Part shown: positions 18,312 to 27,345 of the stretch, piece by piece
Layout: each line of letters starts with the position of its first letter
Position numbering within the stretch: position 1 is the first letter of the stretch
Assembly (NCBI RefSeq): GCF_002993885.1
Contig: NZ_CM009578.1
Coordinates: forward strand, 2,331,751 to 2,395,750
DNA from: Sphingopyxis lindanitolerans
GTDB lineage: Bacteria > Pseudomonadota > Alphaproteobacteria > Sphingomonadales > Sphingomonadaceae
Length of the DNA stretch: 64,000 nt
Direction of reading: 5' to 3'
Made by a program: the position numbers and the translations under genes
Notes under the pieces: model-generated
What the model was told of the DNA's origin: nothing
Database searches by the model: none
The model's input: only the letters and a program-made list of their open reading frames with translations

Positions 18312-19406
18312 GTGACCAGGCCCGACGCGATCGTCGTCGGCGCCGGGCCCGCCGGGTCGGCGGCGGCGATCGGGCTGGCGCGGGCGGGCGCGAAGCCGCT
18401 GCTGCTCGACCGCGCGCGCGAAACGGGCGACGCCCTGTGCGGCGGCTTCCTGAGCTGGCGGACGCTCGCGCGGCTCGACGCGCTCGGTATCGATCGCGCC
18501 GCGCTTGGCGGACAGACGGTCCGCCGCGTGCGGCTGTTCGCGGGCGAACGGGCGAGCGAGACGCGGCTGCCCCACGCGGCGATCGGCGTGTCGCGCCGCC
18601 GACTCGACGCCGCCTTGCAGGCCGCCGCCGCTGCCGCGGGCGCGGGCCTGGAGCGCGGCGTCCACGCAACGGCGTTTGCGGGCGGCGCGGTGCAGACGCG
18701 CGACGGCGCTGCGCTCGCCGCGCCGTCGATCTTCCTCGCCGCGGGCAAGCATGGCTTTCGCGGTTTCGCGCGCGATCCCGCGCCGTGGCAGCGCGCCGAT
18801 CCCGTCATCGGCCTGCGGCTCCGCCTTCCCGCGCACCCGGCGCTCGATCGTCTCGTCGGCGATGCGGTCGAGCTTCACCTCTTCGATCGCGGCTATGCCG
18901 GGCTGGTGCGGCAGGAGGGTGGCTGCGGCAACCTCTGCCTCGCGGTCCACAAGTCACGCCTCGACGAAGCGGGCGGCGACCCGACGGCGCTGCTCCGCGC
19001 GCTCGGCGACGGCTTGCCGCATCTTGGCGAGCGACTCGCGCACGCCGACTGGGCGCGCCCGATCGATGCGATCGGCCATGTCCCCTATGGCTGGCGCGCG
19101 GCCGACACCGCGCCGGGCCTGTTCCGCCTCGGCGACCAGGCGGGGGTGATCCCGAGCCTGGCGGGTGAAGGCATGGGACTCGCCCTTGCCAGCGCCGCGG
19201 CCGCGGCGCTGGCCTGGCAGCGCGGCGGCGCGGCGGCGGCCCCCGCTTTCCAGCAAGCGCTCGCTACGCGCATGGCGCGGCCCTTCGCCGTCGCGAACCT
19301 GATCTGGCGCGCGGGCGAAAACCGGCGCAGCGCCGGTTTGTTGACGGCAATCGCGGCGGCTTTTCCGTCGCTGGTGCGCTTTGCGTCGCAGATGACGCGC
19401 GTTTAG
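18312..19406 (+). CDS. FAD-dependent oxidoreductase (geranylgeranyl reductase / monooxygenase-like)
   Basis: 364 residues from a GTG at 18312, five bases after the methyltransferase stop; the open frame extends upstream but inside that gene. The N-terminal dinucleotide fold GAGPAG is at 10-15, and the second FAD motif GLFRLGDQAGVIPSLAGEGM is near the C-terminus. The arrangement suggests a flavoprotein that hydroxylates or reduces the polyketide-derived product. CGGFLSW after the first fold resembles the geranylgeranyl-reductase branch. Confidence 0.88.
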   Translation: MTRPDAIVVGAGPAGSAAAIGLARAGAKPLLLDRARETGDALCGGFLSWRTLARLDALGIDRAALGGQTVRRVRLFAGERASETRLPHAAIGVSRRRLDAALQAAAAAAGAGLERGVHATAFAGGAVQTRDGAALAAPSIFLAAGKHGFRGFARDPAPWQRADPVIGLRLRLPAHPALDRLVGDAVELHLFDRGYAGLVRQEGGCGNLCLAVHKSRLDEAGGDPTALLRALGDGLPHLGERLAHADWARPIDAIGHVPYGWRAADTAPGLFRLGDQAGVIPSLAGEGMGLALASAAAAALAWQRGGAAAAPAFQQALATRMARPFAVANLIWRAGENRRSAGLLTAIAAAFPSLVRFASQMTRV

Positions 19407-19409
19407 GGG

Positions 19410-19422
19410 ATTCGCGCAGAGG
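19410..19422 (+). repeat. Single copy of the ATTCGCGCAGAGG repeat motif
   Basis: The 13-mer ATTCGCGCAGAGG begins four bases after the FAD gene stop. The same motif forms arms of the inverted repeats at 24739-24849 and 42065-42230. Here only one arm is present, with no partner downstream. Confidence 0.5.
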
Positions 19423-19519
19423 AGGCGCAGGCGTCCCTGGGGGCTTGTCGCGACCCGGCGCCGGGCCGATATAAGAGCCAGCCAGACGCCGCCGGGCGCC
19501 GCCGCAAGGAGTTCCCACC

Positions 19520-19927
19520 ATGACCGACCCCAAAGCCGACAAGGCCCTCGACCCCATGGCGCAGCATGTGCTGCGCGAGGGCGGCACCGAGCGCGCCTTC
19601 ACCGGCAAATATACCGACCACAAGGGCGACGGCGTCTATCGCTGCGCCGGCTGCGGCGAGCTTTTGTTCGACAGCCGCACCAAATATGACAGCGGGTCGG
19701 GTTGGCCCAGCTATACCGCGCCCGCCGCCGACGCGGCGGTGATCGAGCTGACCGACCAGAGCCACGGCATGGTCCGCACCGAAGTGCGCTGCGCACGGTG
19801 CGAGGGCCACCTCGGCCATGTCTTTCCCGACGGCCCCGGACCGACCGGGCTTCGCTACTGCATCAACAGCGCGGCGCTTGACTTCGCGGAGCGCGCGCCG
19901 GATGAGGCGGACACCGGCAAGGGCTGA
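19520..19927 (+). CDS. msrB: Peptide-methionine (R)-S-oxide reductase
   Basis: 135 residues. Zinc ligands are Cys42, 45, 91 and 94 (two CxxC pairs) and the catalytic Cys114 lies in [14 protein letters not shown] and [10 protein letters not shown] are the standard MsrB blocks. It repairs oxidised methionine in the cytoplasm. A plausible ribosome site AAGGAG precedes the ATG. Confidence 0.97.
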   Translation: MTDPKADKALDPMAQHVLREGGTERAFTGKYTDHKGDGVYRCAGCGELLFDSRTKYDSGSGWPSYTAPAADAAVIELTDQSHGMVRTEVRCARCEGHLGHVFPDGPGPTGLRYCINSAALDFAERAPDEADTGKG

Positions 19928-19979
19928 CCGCCCCCGCCGGTCGATGCAGCGGGGTTTCGCGAGGGAAGGAACATAGGGT

Positions 19980-22193
19980 TTGCGCCGCGAACGACAGCAG
20001 GCATCCTCGGGTAAATCGTCATCGTCGGGCAAGGGAGGCTCGGGCAAGGGCTCGCCCGCCGGTCCGTCGCGTTTCCGCATCTGGCTCCGGCGGCTGTTCC
20101 GCTGGGGGCTCGGCCTCGCCTTCGTCGGCGCGGTCGCGATCGCCGTCGCGGTCGGCATCGCGGTGCAGCGCATCCCGAGCTTCGAGGAGCTCAAGAAATC
20201 GCCCGCCGGGCAGACGATCCGCGTCCACGCCGCCGACGGCACGGTCTTTCTCTCGCTCGGCCCCAATTACGGCCGCTGGCTGACGCTGACCGAGACGCCG
20301 CAGGTGATGCAGGACGCGATGGTCGCGGTCGAGGATCGCCGCTTTCGCTATCATCCGGGGATCGATCCCGTCGGCATAAGCCGCGCCGCGGTGTTCGCGG
20401 TCGAACATTATGGCACCGGCCGCCGCATGCAGGGCGCCTCGACGATCACCCAGCAGCTTGCGCGCAACATCTTTCTGTCGAACAGCTATACCTGGACGCG
20501 CAAGGCGCGCGAAATGGTGCTCGCGCTCGCGCTCGAATGGAAATTCTCGAAGGACGAGCTGCTCGAACTTTATTTGAACAAGGTGTATTTCGGCGGCGGC
20601 AGCTATGGCATCGACGCCGCATCGCGGCGCTTCTTCGGGCATAGCGCGACCGAGATGTCGCTGTCGGAGGCCGCGGTGGTCGCGGGGCTGGTCAAGGCGC
20701 CGTCGCGCTATTCGCCGACCGCCGACGCCGCCGCCGCGCTCGGCCGGTCGGGGGTCGTCCTCGAAACGATGGTCGATGCGGGCTTCATCACCCAGTCGCA
20801 GGCCGATGGCGCGAAACCCGCCGACGTCCAGCTTGCGCAGGAAACGGGGCAGAACAGTGCGCGCTATTTCACCGACTGGGCGCTGCCGCAGCTCGACATG
20901 CTGATCGACGAGGGCAGCGAGGCGCTCGACGTCTTTACCACCCTCGACCTTGGCATGCAGCGCGCGGCGACCGCGGCGGTCCAGGCCGACACGCCGAAGG
21001 GCGTGCAGGCGGCGCTGGTCTCGATCGACCGCGACGGCGCGGTGCGCGCGATGGTCGGCGGCACCGACTATGTCGCCTCGAACTATAACCGCGCGACGCA
21101 GGCGCTGCGCCAGCCGGGATCGGCATGGAAGCTGTTCGTCTATATGGCCGCGCTCGAAGCGGGGCATAAGGTTGACGACCAGGTGGTCGATGAACCGGTG
21201 ACGATCAACGGCTGGAGCCCGCGCAACTCGTCGGGCCGCTTTGCTGGAGCGATGAGCCTGCGCACCGCCTTCGCTTATTCGGTCAACACCATCGCGGCGA
21301 AGCTGGGCGACGAGGTCGGCTTTTCGTCGGTCGCCAACATGGCGCGCCGCTTCGGCATCACGACGCCGATCAACACCCACCCCTCGATGGTGCTCGGCAG
21401 CGCCGAGGTGCGGGTGATCGACATGACCGCCGCCTTCGCCGCGGTCGCGCGCAAGGGCGTGTCGGCGCAGCCTTATGCGATCACCAAGGTCACGACCGCC
21501 GACGGGCGGCTGCTCTTTCAGCGGCCGGCCGAGCGCGGGCAACTGCTCGTCGATAGCTGGGTCGCCGCCGGAATCACCGACCTTCTTCAGACCGCGGTCG
21601 CGACCGGGACCGGCCGCGCGGCGCAGATCGGGCGCCCCGTCGCGGGCAAGACCGGGACGACGTCGAGCAACAAGGACGGCTGGTTCCTCGGCTTTTCGAG
21701 CGGCCTCACCACCGGCGTGTGGATGGGCCGCGACGATGCAAAGCCGGTCGGGGGCCTCCAGGGTGGCCGCGCTCCGGCCAAGGCCTTTGCCGATTATATG
21801 CGGATCGCGGTCGCGCGCCGCCCGGTCGAGCCTTTCGACACTCAGGTCAAGCTGCCCGAATGGCAGCTCGAGGACGAAAGCGACGCCTATCTGGGCGAGC
21901 CGGGCGACGAAGGGCTGACCGACGACAATGGCATGCCGATCGAGCTTCCCTATGACAGCCGCCCCCCGCAGCAGCAGCAGGGCGACGCGCCGCCGCCGCC
22001 GCCGCAGGACGAGAGTCCGGTGCTCAACCAGCAATGGATCGAGGAACAGACCGGCCGCCGCCCGCCGCCGCCCGACTCGGGCGCGGCGCCCAAGGCGGTG
22101 CCGCAGCTAAAGACGGTGCCCGCGCCGCCGCCGCCGAAGATTCCGGCACCGCAGCGCACGCCGGGCGGCGAGGGCCGTCAGCCGAACCTGTAG
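19980..22193 (+). CDS. Class A penicillin-binding protein (PBP1A family)
   Basis: 737-residue bifunctional peptidoglycan synthase. An N-terminal Ser/Gly-rich cytoplasmic tail leads to one membrane segment at about 42-63. The transglycosylase domain has the catalytic Glu118 in AVEDRRF. The transpeptidase has SAWK (Ser381, Lys384), SVN, and KTG at 557-559. The C-terminal 100 residues are Pro/Gln-rich. The start is a TTG at 19980, with GGAAGGA about ten bases upstream. Its last 16 bases overlap the convergent YgjP-like gene. Confidence 0.93.
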   Translation: MRRERQQASSGKSSSSGKGGSGKGSPAGPSRFRIWLRRLFRWGLGLAFVGAVAIAVAVGIAVQRIPSFEELKKSPAGQTIRVHAADGTVFLSLGPNYGRWLTLTETPQVMQDAMVAVEDRRFRYHPGIDPVGISRAAVFAVEHYGTGRRMQGASTITQQLARNIFLSNSYTWTRKAREMVLALALEWKFSKDELLELYLNKVYFGGGSYGIDAASRRFFGHSATEMSLSEAAVVAGLVKAPSRYSPTADAAAALGRSGVVLETMVDAGFITQSQADGAKPADVQLAQETGQNSARYFTDWALPQLDMLIDEGSEALDVFTTLDLGMQRAATAAVQADTPKGVQAALVSIDRDGAVRAMVGGTDYVASNYNRATQALRQPGSAWKLFVYMAALEAGHKVDDQVVDEPVTINGWSPRNSSGRFAGAMSLRTAFAYSVNTIAAKLGDEVGFSSVANMARRFGITTPINTHPSMVLGSAEVRVIDMTAAFAAVARKGVSAQPYAITKVTTADGRLLFQRPAERGQLLVDSWVAAGITDLLQTAVATGTGRAAQIGRPVAGKTGTTSSNKDGWFLGFSSGLTTGVWMGRDDAKPVGGLQGGRAPAKAFADYMRIAVARRPVEPFDTQVKLPEWQLEDESDAYLGEPGDEGLTDDNGMPIELPYDSRPPQQQQGDAPPPPPQDESPVLNQQWIEEQTGRRPPPPDSGAAPKAVPQLKTVPAPPPPKIPAPQRTPGGEGRQPNL

Positions 22194-22906
22194 CGGTGCA
22201 GCCCGCGCCCTTCGCGGCGCAGCCAGGCGCGCGCGGCGGCGACGTCGCCGCCGTGCAGTTCATCGACCAGCGCGTGAAAATCGGGGCCGTGATCCATGTG
22301 CCGCAGATGCGCGACCTCGTGCGCGACGGTCGCGCGGCGGACTTGATCGGGCGCCATCACCAGCCGCCAGCTATAGCGAAGATCGCCGCCGTGGGTGCAA
22401 CTGCCCCAGCGGCTGCGCGGGTCGCCGACCCCGACGCGGCCGAGGCCAAGCCCCGCGCGGTCGGCGATCTCACGGCTTTCGCGCGTCATGATCGCGAGCG
22501 CTTCGGCCTTCAGCCAGCGCTCGATGCGGCGGCCGACGGTTTCGGCGGGTCCGCCGACTGTCACGGCGTCGCCCGCCAGTCGCACCGCGCGCGGCGCATC
22601 CGGATTCCAGTCGATGCGGCGCAAAACCCCAAAGACGGGCACCGAATCGCCCGGGCCGACGCACAGCGGCGCGGCGGCTTTGCCGACCTGTTCGGCCAGC
22701 CACTCCTGCTGCTCGCTTGCCCATTTGAGCGCGCGCGCCGCATTGGCGCGGCGCGGCAGCGTCAGCCGCAATTCGCCGCGCGCGCCGTCGAAGATCAGCT
22801 TGTAGCGGCGCGACTGGGCGTGATGGACAAGCCGCACCGGCCACGGCGTCTCACCGACCCATAGCTGGGGCCGGTCGCCCTGAAGGTCAGACGACGCGTT
22901 CGACAA
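22178..22906 (-). CDS. YgjP-like (M48/SprT-like) metal-dependent hydrolase
   Basis: 242 residues. The zinc motif HEVAH is at 196-200, followed by HMDHGPDFH, the family signature, and preceded by RSRWGSC. Members are annotated as predicted metal-dependent hydrolases of unknown substrate. Its start lies 20 bases inside the upstream ycgN-like gene, so translation is probably coupled. The 3' end overlaps the convergent penicillin-binding protein gene. Confidence 0.9.
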   Translation of the reverse strand: MSNASSDLQGDRPQLWVGETPWPVRLVHHAQSRRYKLIFDGARGELRLTLPRRANAARALKWASEQQEWLAEQVGKAAAPLCVGPGDSVPVFGVLRRIDWNPDAPRAVRLAGDAVTVGGPAETVGRRIERWLKAEALAIMTRESREIADRAGLGLGRVGVGDPRSRWGSCTHGGDLRYSWRLVMAPDQVRRATVAHEVAHLRHMDHGPDFHALVDELHGGDVAAARAWLRREGRGLHRYRFG

Positions 22907-23339
22907 GATGATTCTCCAGCGGACCCGCCATATCCTCGGCCACCGTCCAGCCGACGATCGATTCGCCCGCGCGGTGGACAGCGTCGCGGTCGCCGCAGAC
23001 CAGATAATGCCATTCGGGCAGCGGCTCGCCCTCGGCGCGCAGGCGATAGGCGCAGGTCTGCGGCAGCCATTCGATGTCGGCGACCTTGGTCTTGGTCAGC
23101 GTCAGGCAGTCGGGGACATGGCGGCGGCGATGCCGGTAATCGCCGCAGCGCGCGGTCGACAGGTCGAGCAAGCGGCACGCGACATTGGTCGGATAGATGC
23201 GGCCCGTGTCCTCATCCTCGAGCTTGTGGAGGCAGCATTTGCCGCAGCCGTCGCACAGGGCCTCCCACTCGCCCGCATCGAGGCTGGCGAGTGGCGCTTC
23301 CCAGAAGGGGCGCTCCGCGGCGGCGCCCCTCGCGGTCAT
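22887..23339 (-). CDS. YcgN family cysteine-cluster protein (UPF0260)
   Basis: 150 residues, ATG at 23339 overlapping the stop of the SCO gene by four bases. Conserved Cys cluster: CDGCGKCC near residue 30, then NVACRLLD, CGDYRHR, CLTL, CAYRL and LVCGD. The YcgN group has unknown function; the cluster may bind metal. Co-directional with SCO and the YgjP-like gene. Confidence 0.92.
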   Translation of the reverse strand: MTARGAAAERPFWEAPLASLDAGEWEALCDGCGKCCLHKLEDEDTGRIYPTNVACRLLDLSTARCGDYRHRRRHVPDCLTLTKTKVADIEWLPQTCAYRLRAEGEPLPEWHYLVCGDRDAVHRAGESIVGWTVAEDMAGPLENHLVERVV

Positions 23340-23980
23340 ATCACCCATTTCGCCAGGTCGGCGGCGACCTTGTCGGGCGCGCCCTCGTCGCCATCGGTCG
23401 ACGGGTCGTCGAGCGGCAGCAGCGCGAGCGGCTTGCCCTGCGGGTCCATCAGGAACGCCAACTGGCTGTGCGCCATCAGATAGCGGTCGGGCGCCGAGCC
23501 CGGCACCTTGTTGTAAATGACGACAAAGGCTTTCGCGACCGCGGCGATCTGTTCGGGGGTGCCGGTCAGGCCCAGGAGGCGCGGGTGATAGCGGCTGACG
23601 AAGGGTTTCAGCGCGGCGGGCGTGTCGCGTTCGGGGTCGATCGTGATGAACATCGGCGCGATCTTCGCCCCGCGCGCCGGGTCGCTCTTTTCGAACGCCG
23701 CCAGGCCGCGCATCAGCTTTTGCAGGTCGACCGGACAGATGTCGGGGCAATAGCTGTAGCCGAAATAGACGAGGCGATATCGGCTCGCAAAGTCGGTATC
23801 GCGCACGGTCTTGCCGTCCTGGTCGATCAGGGTGAACGGCCCGCCGATCTTTGCGCCCGCGAGCGGCGGGGTGGCGGCGGGCGCGTCGGATGAGGGGTTG
23901 CAGCCCGCAAGCATCGCGCCAAGAAGCAGAAGCAGACTTGAACGGACGAGCTTTTGCCCCATGTTTGCGATATTCATCAT
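23336..23980 (-). CDS. SCO family protein (copper delivery / thioredoxin-like)
   Basis: 214 residues. A signal peptide ends in the lipobox LAGC with Cys27. The copper-binding CxxxC is Cys78-Cys82 in YCPDICP, with His171 as third ligand. SCO proteins mature the CuA centre of cytochrome c oxidase or act as periplasmic thiol reductants. Start codons at 23980, 23977 and 23962 are all possible; the first is given. Confidence 0.93.
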   Translation of the reverse strand: MMNIANMGQKLVRSSLLLLLGAMLAGCNPSSDAPAATPPLAGAKIGGPFTLIDQDGKTVRDTDFASRYRLVYFGYSYCPDICPVDLQKLMRGLAAFEKSDPARGAKIAPMFITIDPERDTPAALKPFVSRYHPRLLGLTGTPEQIAAVAKAFVVIYNKVPGSAPDRYLMAHSQLAFLMDPQGKPLALLPLDDPSTDGDEGAPDKVAADLAKWVI

Positions 23981-24084
23981 GCGGCCAGCCTTGATCGGCT
24001 AGGGCATGAAAATCAACCATTGTCGTGCGGGCGGCGCAATTGGCTTCACCCGATCCGCGACATATTGCGAGGGGGTCGCCCACC

Positions 24085-24708
24085 ATGTTCCGACGCGCGG
24101 AATTCCGCTTTGCCTTCCTGACCCTGCTCGCCGCCGCGGCGGCGGGTGCGCTGGCGCCCGCCCCGGCGTTCGCCCAGTTCCGCGGCGCCTATGGCTTCCT
24201 CCAGGCCGTCGACAATCGCGACGGCACCAAGGCGACCGAGGCGCTGAAGGACGACCCGTCCTTCGTCAACACGCGCAACCCCGACACCGGCGAGACCGCG
24301 CTGATCCTCGTCGCCAAGCGGCGCGACCCGACCTGGCTGCGCTTCCTGATCGGCAAGGGCGCCGACCCGTCGATCGCCGACCGGCAGGGCGTCACGCCGC
24401 TGATGCACTGCGCGCTGCTCAATTTCACCGATGGCGCCGAAGCGCTGCTCGACGCGAAGGCCCCCGTCGATCAGACCAACCGCCGCGGCGAGACCGCGCT
24501 GATCCTCGCCGTGCAGGCGAAAAATGCCGCGATGGTCCGCCTGCTCGTCCGCCACGGCGCAAGTCCCGACAAGAGCGATCATATCGCGGGCATGTCGGCG
24601 CGCGATTATGCCAAGCGCGACGACCGCACCGGCCAGTTCCTCACGCTGCTCGACGCCAAAGCCGCCGCCACGCCGCGCGATCCGGGGGCGGTGTTCGGGC
24701 CGAATTGA
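24085..24708 (+). CDS. Exported ankyrin-repeat protein
   Basis: 207 residues from the ATG at 24085 (GAGGG about eleven bases upstream). A signal peptide ends AFA. Four ankyrin-type repeats follow, recognisable by TGETALILVAKRRD, GVTPLMHCALLN and RGETALILAVQAKN. It is probably a periplasmic protein-protein interaction module. Partner unknown; neighbours give no clear lead. Confidence 0.88.
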   Translation: MFRRAEFRFAFLTLLAAAAAGALAPAPAFAQFRGAYGFLQAVDNRDGTKATEALKDDPSFVNTRNPDTGETALILVAKRRDPTWLRFLIGKGADPSIADRQGVTPLMHCALLNFTDGAEALLDAKAPVDQTNRRGETALILAVQAKNAAMVRLLVRHGASPDKSDHIAGMSARDYAKRDDRTGQFLTLLDAKAAATPRDPGAVFGPN

Positions 24709-24738
24709 TTCGCGGGATCGGCCGCAGGCCGGGAAACG

Positions 24739-24849
24739 ATTCGCGCAGAGGCGCAGAGAACGCGAAGGAACCAGGCTGAATGTTCCCCCGCCTTCGCGGG
24801 GGAACAGGATAATTTCATTCCTCTGCGTTCTCTGCGCCTCTGCGCGAAT
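24739..24849. repeat. Nested inverted repeat (25-bp arms with inner 11-bp hairpin)
   Basis: Arms 24739-24763 and 24825-24849 are perfect 25-base inverted copies beginning ATTCGCGCAGAGG. Inside them a second perfect palindrome lies at 24781-24806 (arms TGTTCCCCCGC / GCGGGGGAACA). No open frame and no transposase. It is related to the element at 42065-42230 and looks like a non-autonomous extragenic repeat. Confidence 0.75.
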
Positions 24850-24919
24850 AAGCCGTTACACCCCCCTACAATGTGATTTCTGCATTGACGCTCACACTAT
24901 GATGTGAAACAAGTGCGGC

Positions 24920-26197
24920 ATGTCCACACAGCTCCTCCACCGTATCCGCGCCATCGTCGAAGACGGCACCATGTCCCGCTCGGGACTGGCGCGCGCCGCG
25001 GGCCTGCACGCCAACAGCCTTCGCGACCTCGAGTCGGAGGGCTGGAACCCGACCGCCGAAACGCTGCGCAAGCTCGAAAACTGGCTTGCGCACGGCAGCG
25101 ACCTGTCGCCGATGGCCAGCCCCGAGGAGATCATCGCCGAGGCGCGCAACGGCCGCATGTTCATCCTCGTCGACGACGAGGACCGCGAAAATGAGGGCGA
25201 TCTCGTCATTCCGGCGCAGATGGCGACCCCCGACGCGATCAATTTCATGGCGACCCACGGCCGCGGCCTCGTCTGCCTGACGCTGACGCGCGGCCGGGTC
25301 GACACGCTCGGGCTCGAACTGATGAGCCGCAACAACGGCACGCGCCACGAAACCGCCTTCACCACCTCGATCGAGGCGCGCGAGGGCGTCACCACCGGCA
25401 TTTCGGCGGGCGACCGCGCGCGCACCGTCGCGGTGGCGATCGACGCGGGCAAGACCCGCGACGACATCGTCACCCCGGGCCATATCTTTCCGCTGATCGC
25501 GCGCGACGGCGGCGTGCTGGTGCGCGCCGGCCATACCGAGGCGTCGGTCGATATCGCGCGGCTCGCCGGGCTCAACCCCTCGGGCGTGATCTGCGAGATC
25601 ATGAACGACGACGGGACGATGGCGCGGCTCGCCGACCTCATCCCCTTCGCGCGCCGCCACGGGCTCAAGATCGGGACGATCGCCGACCTGATCGCCTATC
25701 GCAGCCGCACCGACCGGCTGGTCGTATGCGTTGCGGACGAGCCCTTCGAATCCGATTATGGCGGCGACTGGCGGCTCAAATCCTATCGCAACAAGGTCGA
25801 TGGCTCGGTCAATCTGGTGCTCCAGAAGGGGCCGGTCGATCCCGAAGGCGTGACGTTGGTCCGCATGCACGCGGTGTCGATCTTCGACGATATCATGGGC
25901 CGCCCGGGTCCGCGGAAACGCCGCCTCCAGCGTTCGATGGACGCGGTCGGCGAGGCGGGCAGCGGCGTGATCGTGATGCTGATGCGCCCGCTCCCCGGCT
26001 CGGCCGATGCCGAAGCGGCCCCGGCCCCGGCCGGCGGCATGGACCTGCGCACCTATGGCATCGGCGCGCAGATCCTCGCCGACCTCGGCGTCCACGCGAT
26101 GGAATTGCTCACCCCCACCCACAGCAATATCGTCGGCCTCGAAGGCTATGGCCTGTCGGTCGTCGGTGAACGTCCCATTCCCGGAGAGGTCGAATAA
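24920..26197 (+). CDS. ribB: 3,4-dihydroxy-2-butanone-4-phosphate synthase with N-terminal HTH and decayed GTP cyclohydrolase II domain
   Basis: 425 residues in three parts. Residues 1-57 resemble an XRE-type helix-turn-helix ([20 protein letters not shown]). Residues 70-265 are the RibB domain that converts ribulose 5-phosphate, with the acidic loop [11 protein letters not shown] at 85-95 and TPGHIFPL. The rest aligns in length with RibA, but where RibA has its zinc-binding Cys cluster this protein reads [14 protein letters not shown] without Cys, so cyclohydrolase activity is unlikely. It overlaps ribH by one base. The HTH could give autoregulation; that is inference. Confidence 0.93.
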   Translation: MSTQLLHRIRAIVEDGTMSRSGLARAAGLHANSLRDLESEGWNPTAETLRKLENWLAHGSDLSPMASPEEIIAEARNGRMFILVDDEDRENEGDLVIPAQMATPDAINFMATHGRGLVCLTLTRGRVDTLGLELMSRNNGTRHETAFTTSIEAREGVTTGISAGDRARTVAVAIDAGKTRDDIVTPGHIFPLIARDGGVLVRAGHTEASVDIARLAGLNPSGVICEIMNDDGTMARLADLIPFARRHGLKIGTIADLIAYRSRTDRLVVCVADEPFESDYGGDWRLKSYRNKVDGSVNLVLQKGPVDPEGVTLVRMHAVSIFDDIMGRPGPRKRRLQRSMDAVGEAGSGVIVMLMRPLPGSADAEAAPAPAGGMDLRTYGIGAQILADLGVHAMELLTPTHSNIVGLEGYGLSVVGERPIPGEVE

Positions 26198-26622
26198 TGG
26201 CGCATGTCCTGATCGTCGAAGCCCGCTTCTATTCGCACCTCAACGACATGCTGCTCGACGGCGTGCGCAGCGCACTCGATGCCGCGGGGCATAGCCACGA
26301 GACGGTGACCGTTCCCGGTGCCTTGGAAGTGCCCGCCGCCATTTCGCTAGCCGCCGACAGCGGCCGCTACGACGCCTATGTCGCGCTCGGCGTCGTGATT
26401 CGCGGCGAAACCTATCATTTCGAGGTGGTCTCGAACGAGAGCGCGCGTGGCATCATGGCGCTGACGCTCGACGGGCTGGCGATCGGCAACGGCATATTGA
26501 CCGTCGAGAATGAGGAGCAAGCCCTTGCGCGCGCCGACAAGACGCGCAAGGATAAGGGCGGCGAGGCGGCGAAGGCTGCGCTCGCGATGCTCGCTTTGAA
26601 GGAACAGTTCGGCATTGGTTGA
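26197..26622 (+). CDS. ribH: 6,7-dimethyl-8-ribityllumazine synthase
   Basis: 141 residues, typical for lumazine synthase. Conserved blocks: [33 protein letters not shown] with the catalytic His, and [11 protein letters not shown]. It condenses the RibB product with the pyrimidine amine in the penultimate riboflavin step. Its ATG overlaps the TAA of ribB, so the two are translationally coupled. Confidence 0.97.
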   Translation: MAHVLIVEARFYSHLNDMLLDGVRSALDAAGHSHETVTVPGALEVPAAISLAADSGRYDAYVALGVVIRGETYHFEVVSNESARGIMALTLDGLAIGNGILTVENEEQALARADKTRKDKGGEAAKAALAMLALKEQFGIG

Positions 26623-27292
26623 TCGACCGCCTCCCAGCCGCTTTTCCGTCGTCGAGCGCGGCGGGCGGCTGGTGGTGATCGACAAGGAAACCGGCCAGAC
26701 GCCGCTCAGCGCGGCCGAGCGCATGGATATTCACGATCGCAGCATGGGTGTCGAGCCGATCCGGCCCGCGAAACCCAGCGTCGCGCCCGACCTGTCGGCG
26801 GCGGCGCGCGCCGAATCGGGCCTGAGCGCGCGGCCCGCCCCGGCGCGGCAATCCGCGCCGACGGTCGCCGCCGCCACTCCCGCCGCCGCCGATGGCAAGG
26901 CGCGCATGGCCGCCGCGATCGCCGAACGCAGCAAAGGGCCGTGGGTTCAGCGGCCGACCGATCGCCCGGCGCTGAAATCGACCGCGCAGCCCGCGTCCAG
27001 CACCAGCCGGCCGCCGCCGCGCGCGGGTGGGCAGCGCAAGACGATCGTCACCGGCAAATGGTGGGATGCCAAGGGACCGCGAACGATCGAGCTTGGCCCC
27101 AAGGGGCAGCAGGTGCTGAGCGGCGGCTTCGTGACGATCGTCGTCGTCGTCCTGATCGCCGCGATCGTCGCGCTGCTCCTCGCGCCGCTGCTCCTCTTCG
27201 TCGGCGCTTTCCTGCTGTTCCGCTTCGGCGGGCAGATATTGGGCCCGATCGGCGCCGGGATCATCGACAAGGCGCTGGCCGAGAAAGGCTAA
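26615..27292 (+). CDS. Membrane protein of unknown function
   Basis: 225 residues from a TTG at 26615, overlapping ribH by eight bases; the first in-frame ATG is about 36 codons later, so the start is uncertain. Residues 1-160 are Ala/Pro-rich and polar, likely cytoplasmic and disordered. A long hydrophobic segment runs from about 172 to 205 (two membrane passes or one hairpin). A Gly-rich, mildly charged tail follows. No family recognised. Position behind ribBH may only reflect read-through. Confidence 0.65.
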   Translation: MVDRPPPSRFSVVERGGRLVVIDKETGQTPLSAAERMDIHDRSMGVEPIRPAKPSVAPDLSAAARAESGLSARPAPARQSAPTVAAATPAAADGKARMAAAIAERSKGPWVQRPTDRPALKSTAQPASSTSRPPPRAGGQRKTIVTGKWWDAKGPRTIELGPKGQQVLSGGFVTIVVVVLIAAIVALLLAPLLLFVGAFLLFRFGGQILGPIGAGIIDKALAEKG

Positions 27293-27294
27293 GC

Positions 27295-27337
27295 CGTCGC
27301 CCCCGCTGTTCGCCTTTGGCGGAAATCGGGGGCGACG
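27295..27337. terminator. Palindrome between convergent genes, possible two-way terminator
   Basis: Perfect 11-base arms, CGTCGCCCCCG at 27295-27305 and its inverse at 27327-27337, sit between the stop of the membrane protein gene and the stop of the convergent old yellow enzyme gene. No T-run follows on either strand, so it may instead be one of the GC-rich extragenic palindromes common in this window. Confidence 0.4.
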
Positions 27338-27345
27338 CCGAGATA

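Noticed and set aside
24709..24919. FMN riboswitch before ribB
   Set aside because: I looked for the RFN element and saw only the nested repeat and a short palindrome.
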